A stretch of DNA of 11,871 nucleotides from Candidatus Alistipes excrementipullorum. GTDB taxonomy: Bacteria; Bacteroidota; Bacteroidia; Bacteroidales; Rikenellaceae. The stretch covers positions 1 to 11,871 of the forward strand of contig DXGW01000159.1 of the NCBI GenBank assembly GCA_019113665.1. The letters are read 5' to 3'. A model generated the notes under the pieces. It ran no database searches, was not told where the DNA came from, and saw nothing but the letters and a program-made list of their open reading frames with translations. Below, piece after piece: positions 5,781 to 11,871 of this stretch (within the stretch, counting starts at the first letter, position 1; each line of letters starts with the position of its first letter). A program made the position numbers and the translations under genes.

Positions 5781-6758
5781 ATGAAAACGGCTATCGAAAT
5801 ATTCTCACAACTGGGAGCACGTCTGGCATCGTTCGGTGAAGACGACGATTCGCGCCGGGCGATCGGGGCGGCGTGCCGCGAAAACGGGTGGTTCACACCC
5901 GACGACATCATATACTCCGTCGGGGCGATACGCGACGAGATGCTCGACAGGTCGAAACTCGAAACATGGCTTTCGCGATACGACCTTGCATCGGGCCGCC
6001 ATGCCGACGTGGCCGTAATCATGGCGGGCAACATTCCGCTGGTAGGTTTTTTCGACCTGATGTGCGTCGTGGCCGCAGGTGACAGGGCATTGGTCAAGCC
6101 GTCGAACAAGGACAAGGTGCTGATGCATTACATGATCGAAGTCCTGCGCAAGATTGAGCCCGACATACCCATATCCGACTACGGGCATCAGCGGGTGGAC
6201 GCAGTCATAGCTACCGGCAGCGACAACGCCAACCGGTATTTCAAGAGCGAATATGCGGGCATACCGTCCCTTTTGCGTGGCAACCGCCATTCGGTTGCGG
6301 TATTGTCGGGCAAAGAGAGCCCGGCCGACATCGAGGGGCTCAAGTCAGACATATTCAGATATTCGGGACTGGGCTGCCGCAACGTTTCGCTGATATTCAT
6401 GCCGCAGGGATATAGCCTGAGATTGCCCGAGGTCGAGGTCAGCGGCAAATACCGCAACAACTACCTGCAGAACAGGGCCGTAATGACGATGACGGGCCGC
6501 CGTTTCACCGACCACGGCTCATGCATCACGGTCGAGAGCGACGAATTCCCCACGGCATTGAGCCAGATAAACATTGTCCGCTACGGCGATCTTTCGGAAG
6601 TCACGGAGTGGCTGAAACTCCACGACAATGAACTCCAATGTGTGGTAACCGACGTAGTCGACCACTCGCGCCGCACCGGATTCGGCATGGCACAGCGTCC
6701 CGGTCTCGATGACTGCCCCGACGACAAGGACGTAATGTCGTTCCTGCTTTCGATCTAA
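5781..6758 (+). CDS. LuxC-type acyl-CoA reductase
   Basis: A 325-residue protein of the LuxC/acyl-CoA reductase family in the aldehyde dehydrogenase superfamily, which reduces a fatty acyl-CoA or acyl-thioester to the aldehyde with NADPH. Visible features: IMAGNIPLVGFFDLMCVVAAGD (80-101), the nucleotide-binding strand pair; VKPSNKDKVL (105-114), with the lysine expected to contact the cofactor; ATGSDNANRYF (144-154); RGNRHSVAVLSG (166-177); and YSGLGCRNVSLIF (194-206), with Cys199 as the probable catalytic cysteine. It is shorter than luminescence LuxC, as is usual for Bacteroidota members. The ATG at 5781 was chosen; the in-frame TTG at 5733 precedes a -7 promoter box. No luxAB, luxD/E or ferredoxin gene is nearby, so the substrate and physiological role are open. 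It ends convergently with the MFS gene, the stop codons overlapping. Confidence 0.88.
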   Translation: MKTAIEIFSQLGARLASFGEDDDSRRAIGAACRENGWFTPDDIIYSVGAIRDEMLDRSKLETWLSRYDLASGRHADVAVIMAGNIPLVGFFDLMCVVAAGDRALVKPSNKDKVLMHYMIEVLRKIEPDIPISDYGHQRVDAVIATGSDNANRYFKSEYAGIPSLLRGNRHSVAVLSGKESPADIEGLKSDIFRYSGLGCRNVSLIFMPQGYSLRLPEVEVSGKYRNNYLQNRAVMTMTGRRFTDHGSCITVESDEFPTALSQINIVRYGDLSEVTEWLKLHDNELQCVVTDVVDHSRRTGFGMAQRPGLDDCPDDKDVMSFLLSI

Positions 6759-7966
6759 TTCCGCTTTTTGCCGTAATACGACCTGTCGAGACCGAACGTA
6801 TAACCGTTGCGGCCAATCCAGGCTGCAATAAACACCATTACCGTCAACGCAGCATTGAAGACAAACGGGAAACGCTCGCCGTGCGCATGCAACAGCCACC
6901 TGAAAGAATCCACGATAAACGGGCATACCATCACCGACAGATAATTCACGGCCATAACAAACGAAAGGGCGAGGGTAGCAAGCCGCGGAGGAGCGATGAC
7001 CGCAGCCTTGTCATAGATTATCGGTTGCATAATGCCGTATCCGAGACCGGCCAGTACACTGCCAGCCAGAAGCATATATGGCGACCTGAAGATGCCTATC
7101 ATGGCAAGCCCGACGGCTATTGCCGCCAGAGAAACTACATTCACATTCGATTTCAGAAGACGGATAATGCCGTTCACGAAGAATCCCGGCAGCATGATCG
7201 CGAGAAAGAATGCCGAAATCATGAACCCCGAGAACGAACTGTCGATCTTGTAACGGTCGATCAGGAACGAGGCGTAGAACGTAATTGCCAGAACACTGTA
7301 TGTAATGAAGAAATAGAGCATCATCAACCCTGCAAGTTTGCGGCGGTCGATGGCAGTCTGCCTGAGCTGGTCGCTGCCGGCAGGTTCGGGTGCGGATTTC
7401 TGCCTGTGCAGAAACGGTAGCAGCATCAGCGATACGGCCGGCAACGTGTAGACCAGAAACGGCAGATGCCAGTCCTTTGTCGCAAGATAACCGGTAAGCG
7501 ATGTCGCAAGCACAAGGGTCAGGTTGTTGATGGCCGAACTTATGCCGAGCTGCCTTACGCGGTAATCGCCCGTAAAATAATCCACGACAAGGCCCGTCGA
7601 CAGCGGGATCACCATTCCGGCTCCTATGCCGAGGATACAGCTTATGACTATGAGCGCCGCCATGCTTTCGGCGAAGAAGCAGGCTATGCCGCTCAGCAGG
7701 AATATCGACAGGCCGGCGGCAAGTATCCTTGTCTTGTTACTGCCGACCGAGAGTCTGCCCGAAAGCAGCACGAAAGGTATTATCAGCAACGACGGCAGCG
7801 ATGTAAGCATCTGTATCTCCAGATCGCCGGCTTTTGGGAAAATGGTATTCAGGTCGCCGAGAATGGGGGAGATGGCAAGTCCCGGCAGCGACACTACGGC
7901 CGACACCGACCATATTGCCAGAAGCACGGCAAGCGATATGGTCCCCTTTCCTGTCTTGATTGTCAT
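6755..7966 (-). CDS. MFS transporter
   Basis: A 403-residue inner membrane protein of the major facilitator superfamily with about 12 hydrophobic segments in two halves, separated by a charged loop at about 187-210. The first half holds the loop 2-3 motif in degenerate form (GRLSVGSNKTR, 70-80), and GIGAGMVIPLSTGLVVDYF (113-131) resembles the fourth-fifth helix region of drug-type exporters. Proton-driven export is likely by family resemblance, but the substrate cannot be read from sequence. The ATG at 7966 (MTIKTGKGTISLAV) was chosen because the first helix follows directly; the 23 extra residues of the longer reading are encoded by leader hairpins. It lies downstream of the lipoprotein gene on the same strand but is separated from it by a terminator. 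No consensus promoter was found for it. Its stop codon overlaps that of the convergent acyl-CoA reductase. Confidence 0.9.
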   Translation of the reverse strand: MTIKTGKGTISLAVLLAIWSVSAVVSLPGLAISPILGDLNTIFPKAGDLEIQMLTSLPSLLIIPFVLLSGRLSVGSNKTRILAAGLSIFLLSGIACFFAESMAALIVISCILGIGAGMVIPLSTGLVVDYFTGDYRVRQLGISSAINNLTLVLATSLTGYLATKDWHLPFLVYTLPAVSLMLLPFLHRQKSAPEPAGSDQLRQTAIDRRKLAGLMMLYFFITYSVLAITFYASFLIDRYKIDSSFSGFMISAFFLAIMLPGFFVNGIIRLLKSNVNVVSLAAIAVGLAMIGIFRSPYMLLAGSVLAGLGYGIMQPIIYDKAAVIAPPRLATLALSFVMAVNYLSVMVCPFIVDSFRWLLHAHGERFPFVFNAALTVMVFIAAWIGRNGYTFGLDRSYYGKKRN

Positions 7967-7967
7967 A

Positions 7968-8004
7968 TGCGAAGTCTCTGTTTTGCCATACACTTCGCAA
8001 GTGT
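7968..8004 (-). promoter_or_regulatory. Mutually exclusive hairpins in the MFS gene leader
   Basis: Two inverted repeats share one segment. ACACTT-CGC-AAGTGT (7990-8004) is a perfect 6-base-pair hairpin. TGCGAAGT (7968-7975) and ACTTCGCA (7992-7999) are a perfect 8-base inverted repeat with a 16-base loop. In RNA only one can form at a time, and the second ends two bases before the MFS start codon. The 15-base palindrome could instead be a DNA operator. Confidence 0.4.
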
Positions 8005-8010
8005 CGTACC

Positions 8011-8050
8011 AAAAACAGCAGGGGCGCCGGATCAAATTCGGCGCCCCTGC
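8011..8050 (-). terminator. Intrinsic terminator of the FISUMP-type lipoprotein gene
   Basis: Arms 8018-8029 and 8039-8050 form a perfect 12-base-pair GC-rich hairpin with a 9-base loop. On the minus strand it is followed by TG and five T residues (8015-8011). It begins 18 bases past the lipoprotein stop codon. The T-run is short, but the stem is very stable. Confidence 0.85.
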
Positions 8051-8067
8051 AAACTATCAGTCCGGGA

Positions 8068-9546
8068 TTATTGCTCTTTCACGCAGCGGACCTGCATGGC
8101 GTTTGCCCTGTATTGGTCGGAGGTTGCGTTGAAGGCATTGATCACTGCACGGCTCGTATTGAGATCGAAGAACATCGCATTGGCCTTTGTTGCGGTAGCC
8201 GAACCGGCGGCGTTGGTCCAATAGTATCCGACCCACGGCATGGGCGTATACGGATACTCGTCCTTGTAATTCATGTTGGACAGGATACCGTCGAAATAGC
8301 TGCGGTAACCCGAACCGGGATAGAAATGTTTCTGGCCCGAAGCCATATCGGTCAACTGCCAGCCGTACAATTTCTTCGCCTCCTCAAGATCCATGTTGTC
8401 CTCGGCCTCGGCTATGTCCAGAACGGCAAAATCGTTTTTGGCAGGTACCCGCCAGCCCTTGGGGCATGGATCATAAAGACTCTTTTCACCTCCTGCTCCC
8501 CACAAGTCATCATTGCGCGTACCATAAAGCCAGTCGCCGTTGTTTTCGGAGGTGGTGGTGATGAAAGTCGTAGGATTCTTTATAGTATACTCAATGGTAC
8601 CGGTTTCGGCGGTCGACGCCGTGTATGAAACATATACGTACGAGCCGTCGGCATCATATACCGTCTCATCAGCATTTCTCGCGCAATCGTAATATTCGGG
8701 ACGCAGGAACGGATCCTTACGGCCCCACTGATAATAGAGCCCGTAACCGTCCCATATCTCGTCCGTTTCGGTCGATCCGTTGGGATTTGCATATGCGCCA
8801 AGGTTACGGTCCATGAATGTCACCCCATTGGAGTAGGTTGCCACACCGTCAGTACGAGGATCCTTGCTTGCCGACCAAATGTGCCAGCTCCACAATATAT
8901 TGCCGGCTTCGTCATATGCTGCCAGCAGGGCATTTCCATCTATAATGTCGGTCGTGTCGTTACCGTCCTCGTCCTCGGCGTATCCCATATAGAAATTGGC
9001 ATACCCGTCCTCATCGAGATTCAAATACTTTATAAGCTCGTCGTCCGACTGCCACACAATGCCGATTTTCGATGTAGCCAGAGGCTCGGACGTTTCGCCC
9101 TTAACCTTTGCATTGAACCGATACTTCATGTTCGGCTGCGACACCACATAACAGTTCGACTGCGAACCGTCGGCACTCAGGTCGACCGTAGCGTCCACAA
9201 TATATGCCACCAGCACTGCTCCGGCCGATGCTCCTTTCGGAGATTTGGCCGAAAGAGTCACGTTGGCTGTACGGGCGGCATCTTCCGCATTTTCGCTTTC
9301 GGGGGCAGTCACAGTAAGCGTCCGCGAGGGAAGGTCAACCTCCGCCGTCCACCCGCCTGTTACTGACGTAACGCTTATGCTGCTGACATTGACGGCATTG
9401 AATTTGACAGTCGTACTTTCGCCCCAGTCATTCACGAATGCTCCTGCGACAGGGAACGAAACCTTGCACGAATCCTCATTCTTGCACGATACGGCCGACA
9501 GCAGGACGACTCCCGCAACCGCCAATATTTTGGAAAACATATTCAT
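8068..9546 (-). CDS. Lipoprotein with BACON-like and FISUMP-like domains
   Basis: A 492-residue predicted lipoprotein. Residues 1-20 are a signal peptide ending LLSAVS before Cys21. The CKNEDS that follows is Lys plus acidic residues, resembling the lipoprotein export signal that sends Bacteroidota lipoproteins to the cell surface, so surface display is likely (inference). Residues about 45-118 look like a BACON/Ig-like domain (GGWTAEVD, RTLTVTAPE, ANVTLSAKS). A link with SNCYVVSQPNMKYRF (130-144) follows, then a C-terminal domain like the Fibrobacter succinogenes major paralogous (FISUMP) family: VTFMDRNLGAY (242-252), GLYYQWGRKDPF (269-280), DPCPKGWRVPAKNDF (359-373), GYYWTNAAG (440-448), AMQVRCVKE (483-491). 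Binding of a glycan or host protein is plausible; no ligand is known. The start at 9546 (or 9540) was chosen because the signal peptide follows it and longer readings reach into the promoter. Confidence 0.87.
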   Translation of the reverse strand: MNMFSKILAVAGVVLLSAVSCKNEDSCKVSFPVAGAFVNDWGESTTVKFNAVNVSSISVTSVTGGWTAEVDLPSRTLTVTAPESENAEDAARTANVTLSAKSPKGASAGAVLVAYIVDATVDLSADGSQSNCYVVSQPNMKYRFNAKVKGETSEPLATSKIGIVWQSDDELIKYLNLDEDGYANFYMGYAEDEDGNDTTDIIDGNALLAAYDEAGNILWSWHIWSASKDPRTDGVATYSNGVTFMDRNLGAYANPNGSTETDEIWDGYGLYYQWGRKDPFLRPEYYDCARNADETVYDADGSYVYVSYTASTAETGTIEYTIKNPTTFITTTSENNGDWLYGTRNDDLWGAGGEKSLYDPCPKGWRVPAKNDFAVLDIAEAEDNMDLEEAKKLYGWQLTDMASGQKHFYPGSGYRSYFDGILSNMNYKDEYPYTPMPWVGYYWTNAAGSATATKANAMFFDLNTSRAVINAFNATSDQYRANAMQVRCVKEQ

Positions 9547-9579
9547 AAGTACACAGTTTTTTCCGTCCAAAAATCCTTG

Positions 9580-9610
9580 CAAAGATATTAAAAAGCTTGT
9601 AAAAAGCGAA
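9580..9610 (-). promoter_or_regulatory. Promoter of the lipoprotein gene
   Basis: On the minus strand TTCG (9610-9607), a 19-base spacer and TATCTTTG (9587-9580). The -7 box is perfect and the -33 box is one base from TTTG. The expected transcription start is near 9574, about 28 bases before the ATG. No comparable promoter was found for the divergent CDGSH gene in the same intergenic region. Confidence 0.7.
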
Positions 9611-9683
9611 TCCCTCAGATATTTATTTCCATTTGGGAACAATTATTGTCATAGAGCAAACGTAATCTAATCTCAATTATTAT

Positions 9684-10448
9684 ATGTCCGAATCCAAATT
9701 CGACAAAAGCGGTAATCCGAAGGCCGACGGGTACCGCATAGTCATCTTAGAACGCGGTCCGTTCATGGTATATGGACGGCCGCCGCTGGCCGAGCAGTTC
9801 ATAATGGTCAACGAGATGAACGAGAGCTGGTATTTCCAGGAGGGCAAGCACTTCTCCACCGAGACCGAACCCACGGCGTTATGCCGATGCGGCGACTCCC
9901 GCAACAAACCGTACTGCGACGGCCGCCACACCTCACACCAATGGCCGGCCGAAACTGCACCCGAGACGCCGTCGCCATATGACACCGAAACTGTCGAAGG
10001 CAAAACCCTGACCATGACCGACGAACACAAATATTGCGTATTCGCCAGATTCTGCGAAGCGGCAGGCGGGGTATGGGAACTGCTCGACCGTTCGGACAAC
10101 CCGTCCGCCCGCAGAATGGCCATACGCGAAACCATGTTATGCCCCGGCGGCCGCCTGACGGCATACGACAACGTCACAGGTGAAGTCTTCGAGCCCGAAT
10201 ACGAAGCCGGGCTCGGGCTCATCGAGGACCACTCCATCGGAGCCAGCGGCGGATTATGGGTGCATGGCGGCATACGCATCGAGCGAAAGGACGGCAATGT
10301 TGTCGCAACGCGCAACAGGGTAGTCCTGTGCCGATGCGGACACTCCTCCAACATGCCTTATTGCGACGGCACGCATGCCTCGCTCAAATGGAGGGACAAC
10401 CTCGATGGCACCCCGGCAGGCGAGACCATTCCCGAGGAGGTTCACTGA
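9684..10448 (+). CDS. Double-CDGSH iron-sulfur protein
   Basis: A 254-residue soluble protein with two CDGSH motifs, each expected to bind a 2Fe-2S cluster through three cysteines and one histidine: C67, C69, C78, H82 (CRCGDSRNKPYCDGRH) and C216, C218, C227, H231 (CRCGHSSNMPYCDGTH). Between them, residues about 112-200 carry a block that recurs in bacterial multi-CDGSH proteins: HKYCVFARFCEAAGGVWEL, then RETMLCPGGRLTAYD, and LWVHGGIRIE before the second motif, with three further cysteines (C118, C124, C153). The N-terminal about 50 residues fit the start of this family. A role in electron transfer or cluster/redox sensing is the usual proposal; none is proven for this type. The ATG at 9684 is the first in frame and suits the family start. 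It stands alone, followed by its own terminator. Functional assignment is limited to cluster binding. Confidence 0.92.
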   Translation: MSESKFDKSGNPKADGYRIVILERGPFMVYGRPPLAEQFIMVNEMNESWYFQEGKHFSTETEPTALCRCGDSRNKPYCDGRHTSHQWPAETAPETPSPYDTETVEGKTLTMTDEHKYCVFARFCEAAGGVWELLDRSDNPSARRMAIRETMLCPGGRLTAYDNVTGEVFEPEYEAGLGLIEDHSIGASGGLWVHGGIRIERKDGNVVATRNRVVLCRCGHSSNMPYCDGTHASLKWRDNLDGTPAGETIPEEVH

Positions 10449-10451
10449 CCG

Positions 10452-10487
10452 TCTCCGCCGACATTTGGGCCGGCGGAGATGCTTTTC
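10452..10487 (+). terminator. Intrinsic terminator of the CDGSH gene
   Basis: TCTCCGCCG (10452-10460) and CGGCGGAGA (10471-10479) form a perfect 9-base-pair stem with a 10-base loop, then a short T-run (TTTT, 10483-10486). It starts 4 bases after the stop codon. Confidence 0.75.
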
Positions 10488-10496
10488 ATGGTGCAT

Positions 10497-10526
10497 TTTG
10501 ACTTTCCGGCTTTTTCATTATCTTTG
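10497..10526 (+). promoter_or_regulatory. Promoter of the antiporter gene
   Basis: TTTG (10497-10500), an 18-base spacer and TATCTTTG (10519-10526). Both boxes fit the Bacteroidota consensus, though the spacer is one base shorter than usual. Transcription should start near 10532, leaving a leader of about 73 bases that contains a short ORF. Confidence 0.7.
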
Positions 10527-10535
10527 CGGCGACAA

Positions 10536-10601
10536 ATGCCCCCGCTGCAAAATGACAACGGCCGACATTACAGTCACAATATCAGCGGATTGATATTATA
10601 A
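10536..10601 (+). CDS. Possible 21-codon upstream ORF in the antiporter leader
   Basis: ATG at 10536, about four bases after the predicted transcription start, opens a 21-codon frame (MPPLQNDNGRHYSHNISGLI, ending L-stop). Its TAA is at 10599-10601, three bases before the antiporter ATG. It resembles no known leader peptide and has no run of regulatory codons. It could be chance in a short leader; it is listed because its position and spacing would allow termination-reinitiation. Confidence 0.25.
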   Translation: MPPLQNDNGRHYSHNISGLIL

Positions 10602-10604
10602 CCG

Positions 10605-11789
10605 ATGAAAAAAGTTCTTGCATTTTCCTGTTTTTTGATGCTTGGTCTCGCAGCCTCGCAGATCCTCCCCGGCGTGATGGGAGACAGCTACGCCACTTTC
10701 CGCACGGCAACCAACACATTGCTCTACATCTGCCTGTCGTTCATCATGATTAACGTCGGCCGTGAATTCGAACTCGACAAGACCAAATGGAAATCCTACA
10801 CGAAGGATTATTTCATAGCAATGGCTACGGCCGCAGCCCCATGGCTGCTTATCGCCCTGTACTACATGTTCGTACTCATGCCTTCGATGTATTGGGACAA
10901 CGGTACGGCATGGAAGGAGAACCTGCTGCTCAGCCGTTTCGCAGCCCCGACATCGGCCGGTATCCTCTTTACGATGCTGGCGGCGCTCAAACTCAAGGAG
11001 AGCTGGATATACAAGAAAATACAGGTTCTCGCCATCTTCGACGACCTCGATACCATTTTGCTGATGATTCCGCTTCAGATCATGATGATGGGAATGAGAT
11101 GGCAGCTGTTCGCGGTCATCGTCATCGTATTCGTGCTTCTGTGGTGGGGCTGGAAACAGCTCGACACATACAACATGCGTCAGGGCTGGCGATACATATT
11201 GTTATATGCGGTCCTCGTATTCGCCGCAACGCAAACGGTCTACGTGGTATCCAAATATTTCTACGGCGAACAGGGAAGCATACATATCGAGGTGCTGCTG
11301 CCGGCATTCGTGCTCGGCATGGTCATGAAAACACGCCATATCGACACCCCAGAAGAGTACCGGGCATCGACAGCCATATCGTTCCTGTTCATGTTCCTCG
11401 TAGGACTGAGCATGCCGCTGTTCATAGGCATAGGCTCTTCGTCCATCGAATCGGCCGGATCGCTCACCGCTTCACAACCTATGATGTCGTGGGGTGAGAT
11501 AGCCATGCATGTGGTTATAGTATCGTTCCTCTCGAACCTCGGCAAACTCTTCCCGATGTTCTTCTACCGCGACCGCAAGAAGAGCGAACGTCTGGCCCTC
11601 TCGATAGGCATGTTCACACGCGGGGAGGTGGGAGCCGGCGTGATATTCATAGCTCTGGGTTACAACCTCGGCGGTCCCGCTCTCGTCATTTCGGTTCTGA
11701 CTCTCGTACTCAACCTCGTGCTTACGGGAATATTCGTCGTATGGGTCAGGAAACTCGCTCTCCGCACATACCGCCCCGCCGAGGCATAA
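10605..11789 (+). CDS. CPA-type sodium:proton antiporter
   Basis: A 394-residue inner membrane protein of the cation:proton antiporter (Na+/H+ exchanger) superfamily, exchanging sodium or another monovalent cation for protons. About 11-13 hydrophobic segments are visible. The first (CFLMLGLAASQILPG) follows the start MKKVLAF directly. Key features are AIFDDLDTILL (143-153), with the paired aspartates D146-D147 that form the ion site in electrogenic antiporters, and MFTRGEVGAGVIFIALGY (336-353), matching the conserved Arg-Gly-Glu-Gly helix of the family. SAGILFTMLAALK (117-129) corresponds to the unwound helix 4 region. No C-terminal RCK or TrkA-type regulatory domain is present, so this is the short form. 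It is transcribed alone from its own promoter and closed by a strong terminator. The ion preferred cannot be told from sequence. Confidence 0.93.
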   Translation: MKKVLAFSCFLMLGLAASQILPGVMGDSYATFRTATNTLLYICLSFIMINVGREFELDKTKWKSYTKDYFIAMATAAAPWLLIALYYMFVLMPSMYWDNGTAWKENLLLSRFAAPTSAGILFTMLAALKLKESWIYKKIQVLAIFDDLDTILLMIPLQIMMMGMRWQLFAVIVIVFVLLWWGWKQLDTYNMRQGWRYILLYAVLVFAATQTVYVVSKYFYGEQGSIHIEVLLPAFVLGMVMKTRHIDTPEEYRASTAISFLFMFLVGLSMPLFIGIGSSSIESAGSLTASQPMMSWGEIAMHVVIVSFLSNLGKLFPMFFYRDRKKSERLALSIGMFTRGEVGAGVIFIALGYNLGGPALVISVLTLVLNLVLTGIFVVWVRKLALRTYRPAEA

Positions 11790-11804
11790 GACTTATGACA
11801 TACA

Positions 11805-11844
11805 AAAATAGAGACGCACGCCGAAAAGCGTGCGTCTCTATTTT
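11805..11844. terminator. Bidirectional intrinsic terminator after the antiporter
   Basis: A perfect 17-base-pair inverted repeat (11805-11821 and 11828-11844) with a 6-base loop. An A-run opens the left arm and a T-run closes the right arm, so it works in both directions. It follows the antiporter stop by 15 bases and implies a convergent gene to the right. Confidence 0.9.
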
Positions 11845-11871
11845 GCAGAACGATTGTCTATCTCCGCCTGG
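11838..11871 (-). CDS. Possible C-terminus of a convergent gene (partial)
   Basis: In one minus-strand frame, 11 codons read QAEIDNRSAK and then TAG at 11840-11838, inside the right arm of the bidirectional terminator. A stop codon placed in the terminator stem is a common arrangement and would explain why the terminator is symmetrical. The stretch is too short to identify and may be chance. Confidence 0.25.
   Translation of the reverse strand, partial: QAEIDNRSAK

Noticed and set aside
7466..8224. 252-codon plus-strand frame across the MFS start and lipoprotein end
   Set aside because: It runs through two real genes and a terminator, and its composition (many Arg, His, Tyr and Gln) is typical of an antisense frame.
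9680..10354. 224-codon minus-strand frame opposite the CDGSH gene
   Set aside because: The plus strand encodes two intact CDGSH motifs, so the minus frame is a shadow.
11805..11844. The 17-base inverted repeat as a transposon end or CRISPR-like repeat
   Set aside because: It is a single stem-loop 15 bases after a stop codon with A and T runs at its edges, the form of a bidirectional terminator. No second copy was seen.

Overview
The window is chromosomal DNA from a Bacteroidota bacterium, most likely order Bacteroidales. The clearest sign is a set of promoters of the Bacteroidota primary sigma type (TTTG, about 19-21 bases, TAnnTTTG) at several genes, together with an absence of Shine-Dalgarno sites. 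Rho has the long disordered N-terminal insert seen in gut Bacteroidota, and one lipoprotein combines a Cys-Lys-Asn-Glu-Asp start with a FISUMP-like C-terminus. Coding DNA is fairly GC-rich with frequent ATA isoleucine codons. I cannot name a genus from this.

Layout. At the left edge is the N-terminus of a TolC-type outer membrane efflux protein (minus, cut by the window), divergent from an AraC-family regulator (plus). Next comes a minus-strand operon of rho and a secreted S1/P1-type zinc nuclease, joined by a TAATG stop/start overlap and closed by an intrinsic terminator. Rho has a consensus promoter and a leader hairpin. Upstream of it lies a second minus-strand block: a pRiA4b ORF-3-like acidic protein, miaA (11-base overlap), then tRNA-Leu(UAA), which has its own consensus promoter inside the miaA 3' end and its own terminator. 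Going plus again, a LuxC-type acyl-CoA reductase runs tail-to-tail into an MFS transporter with overlapping stop codons. A FISUMP-type lipoprotein (minus) and a double-CDGSH iron-sulfur protein (plus) diverge from each other, and a CPA-type sodium/proton antiporter (plus) closes the window ahead of a strong bidirectional terminator.

How the genes relate. The AraC regulator is the obvious candidate controller of the efflux genes beside it. MiaA is expected to modify A37 of the tRNA encoded immediately downstream. The other genes are single housekeeping, transport or envelope functions without an obvious shared pathway. I found no mobile element, CRISPR array, rRNA, origin or phage gene, and no clear new multi-gene system. 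The second-look items are regulatory: promoter/start arrangements, leader hairpins, palindromes at missing -33 boxes, a short upstream ORF, and the miaA/tRNA enzyme-substrate pairing. No gene-free stretch exceeds about 200 bases.
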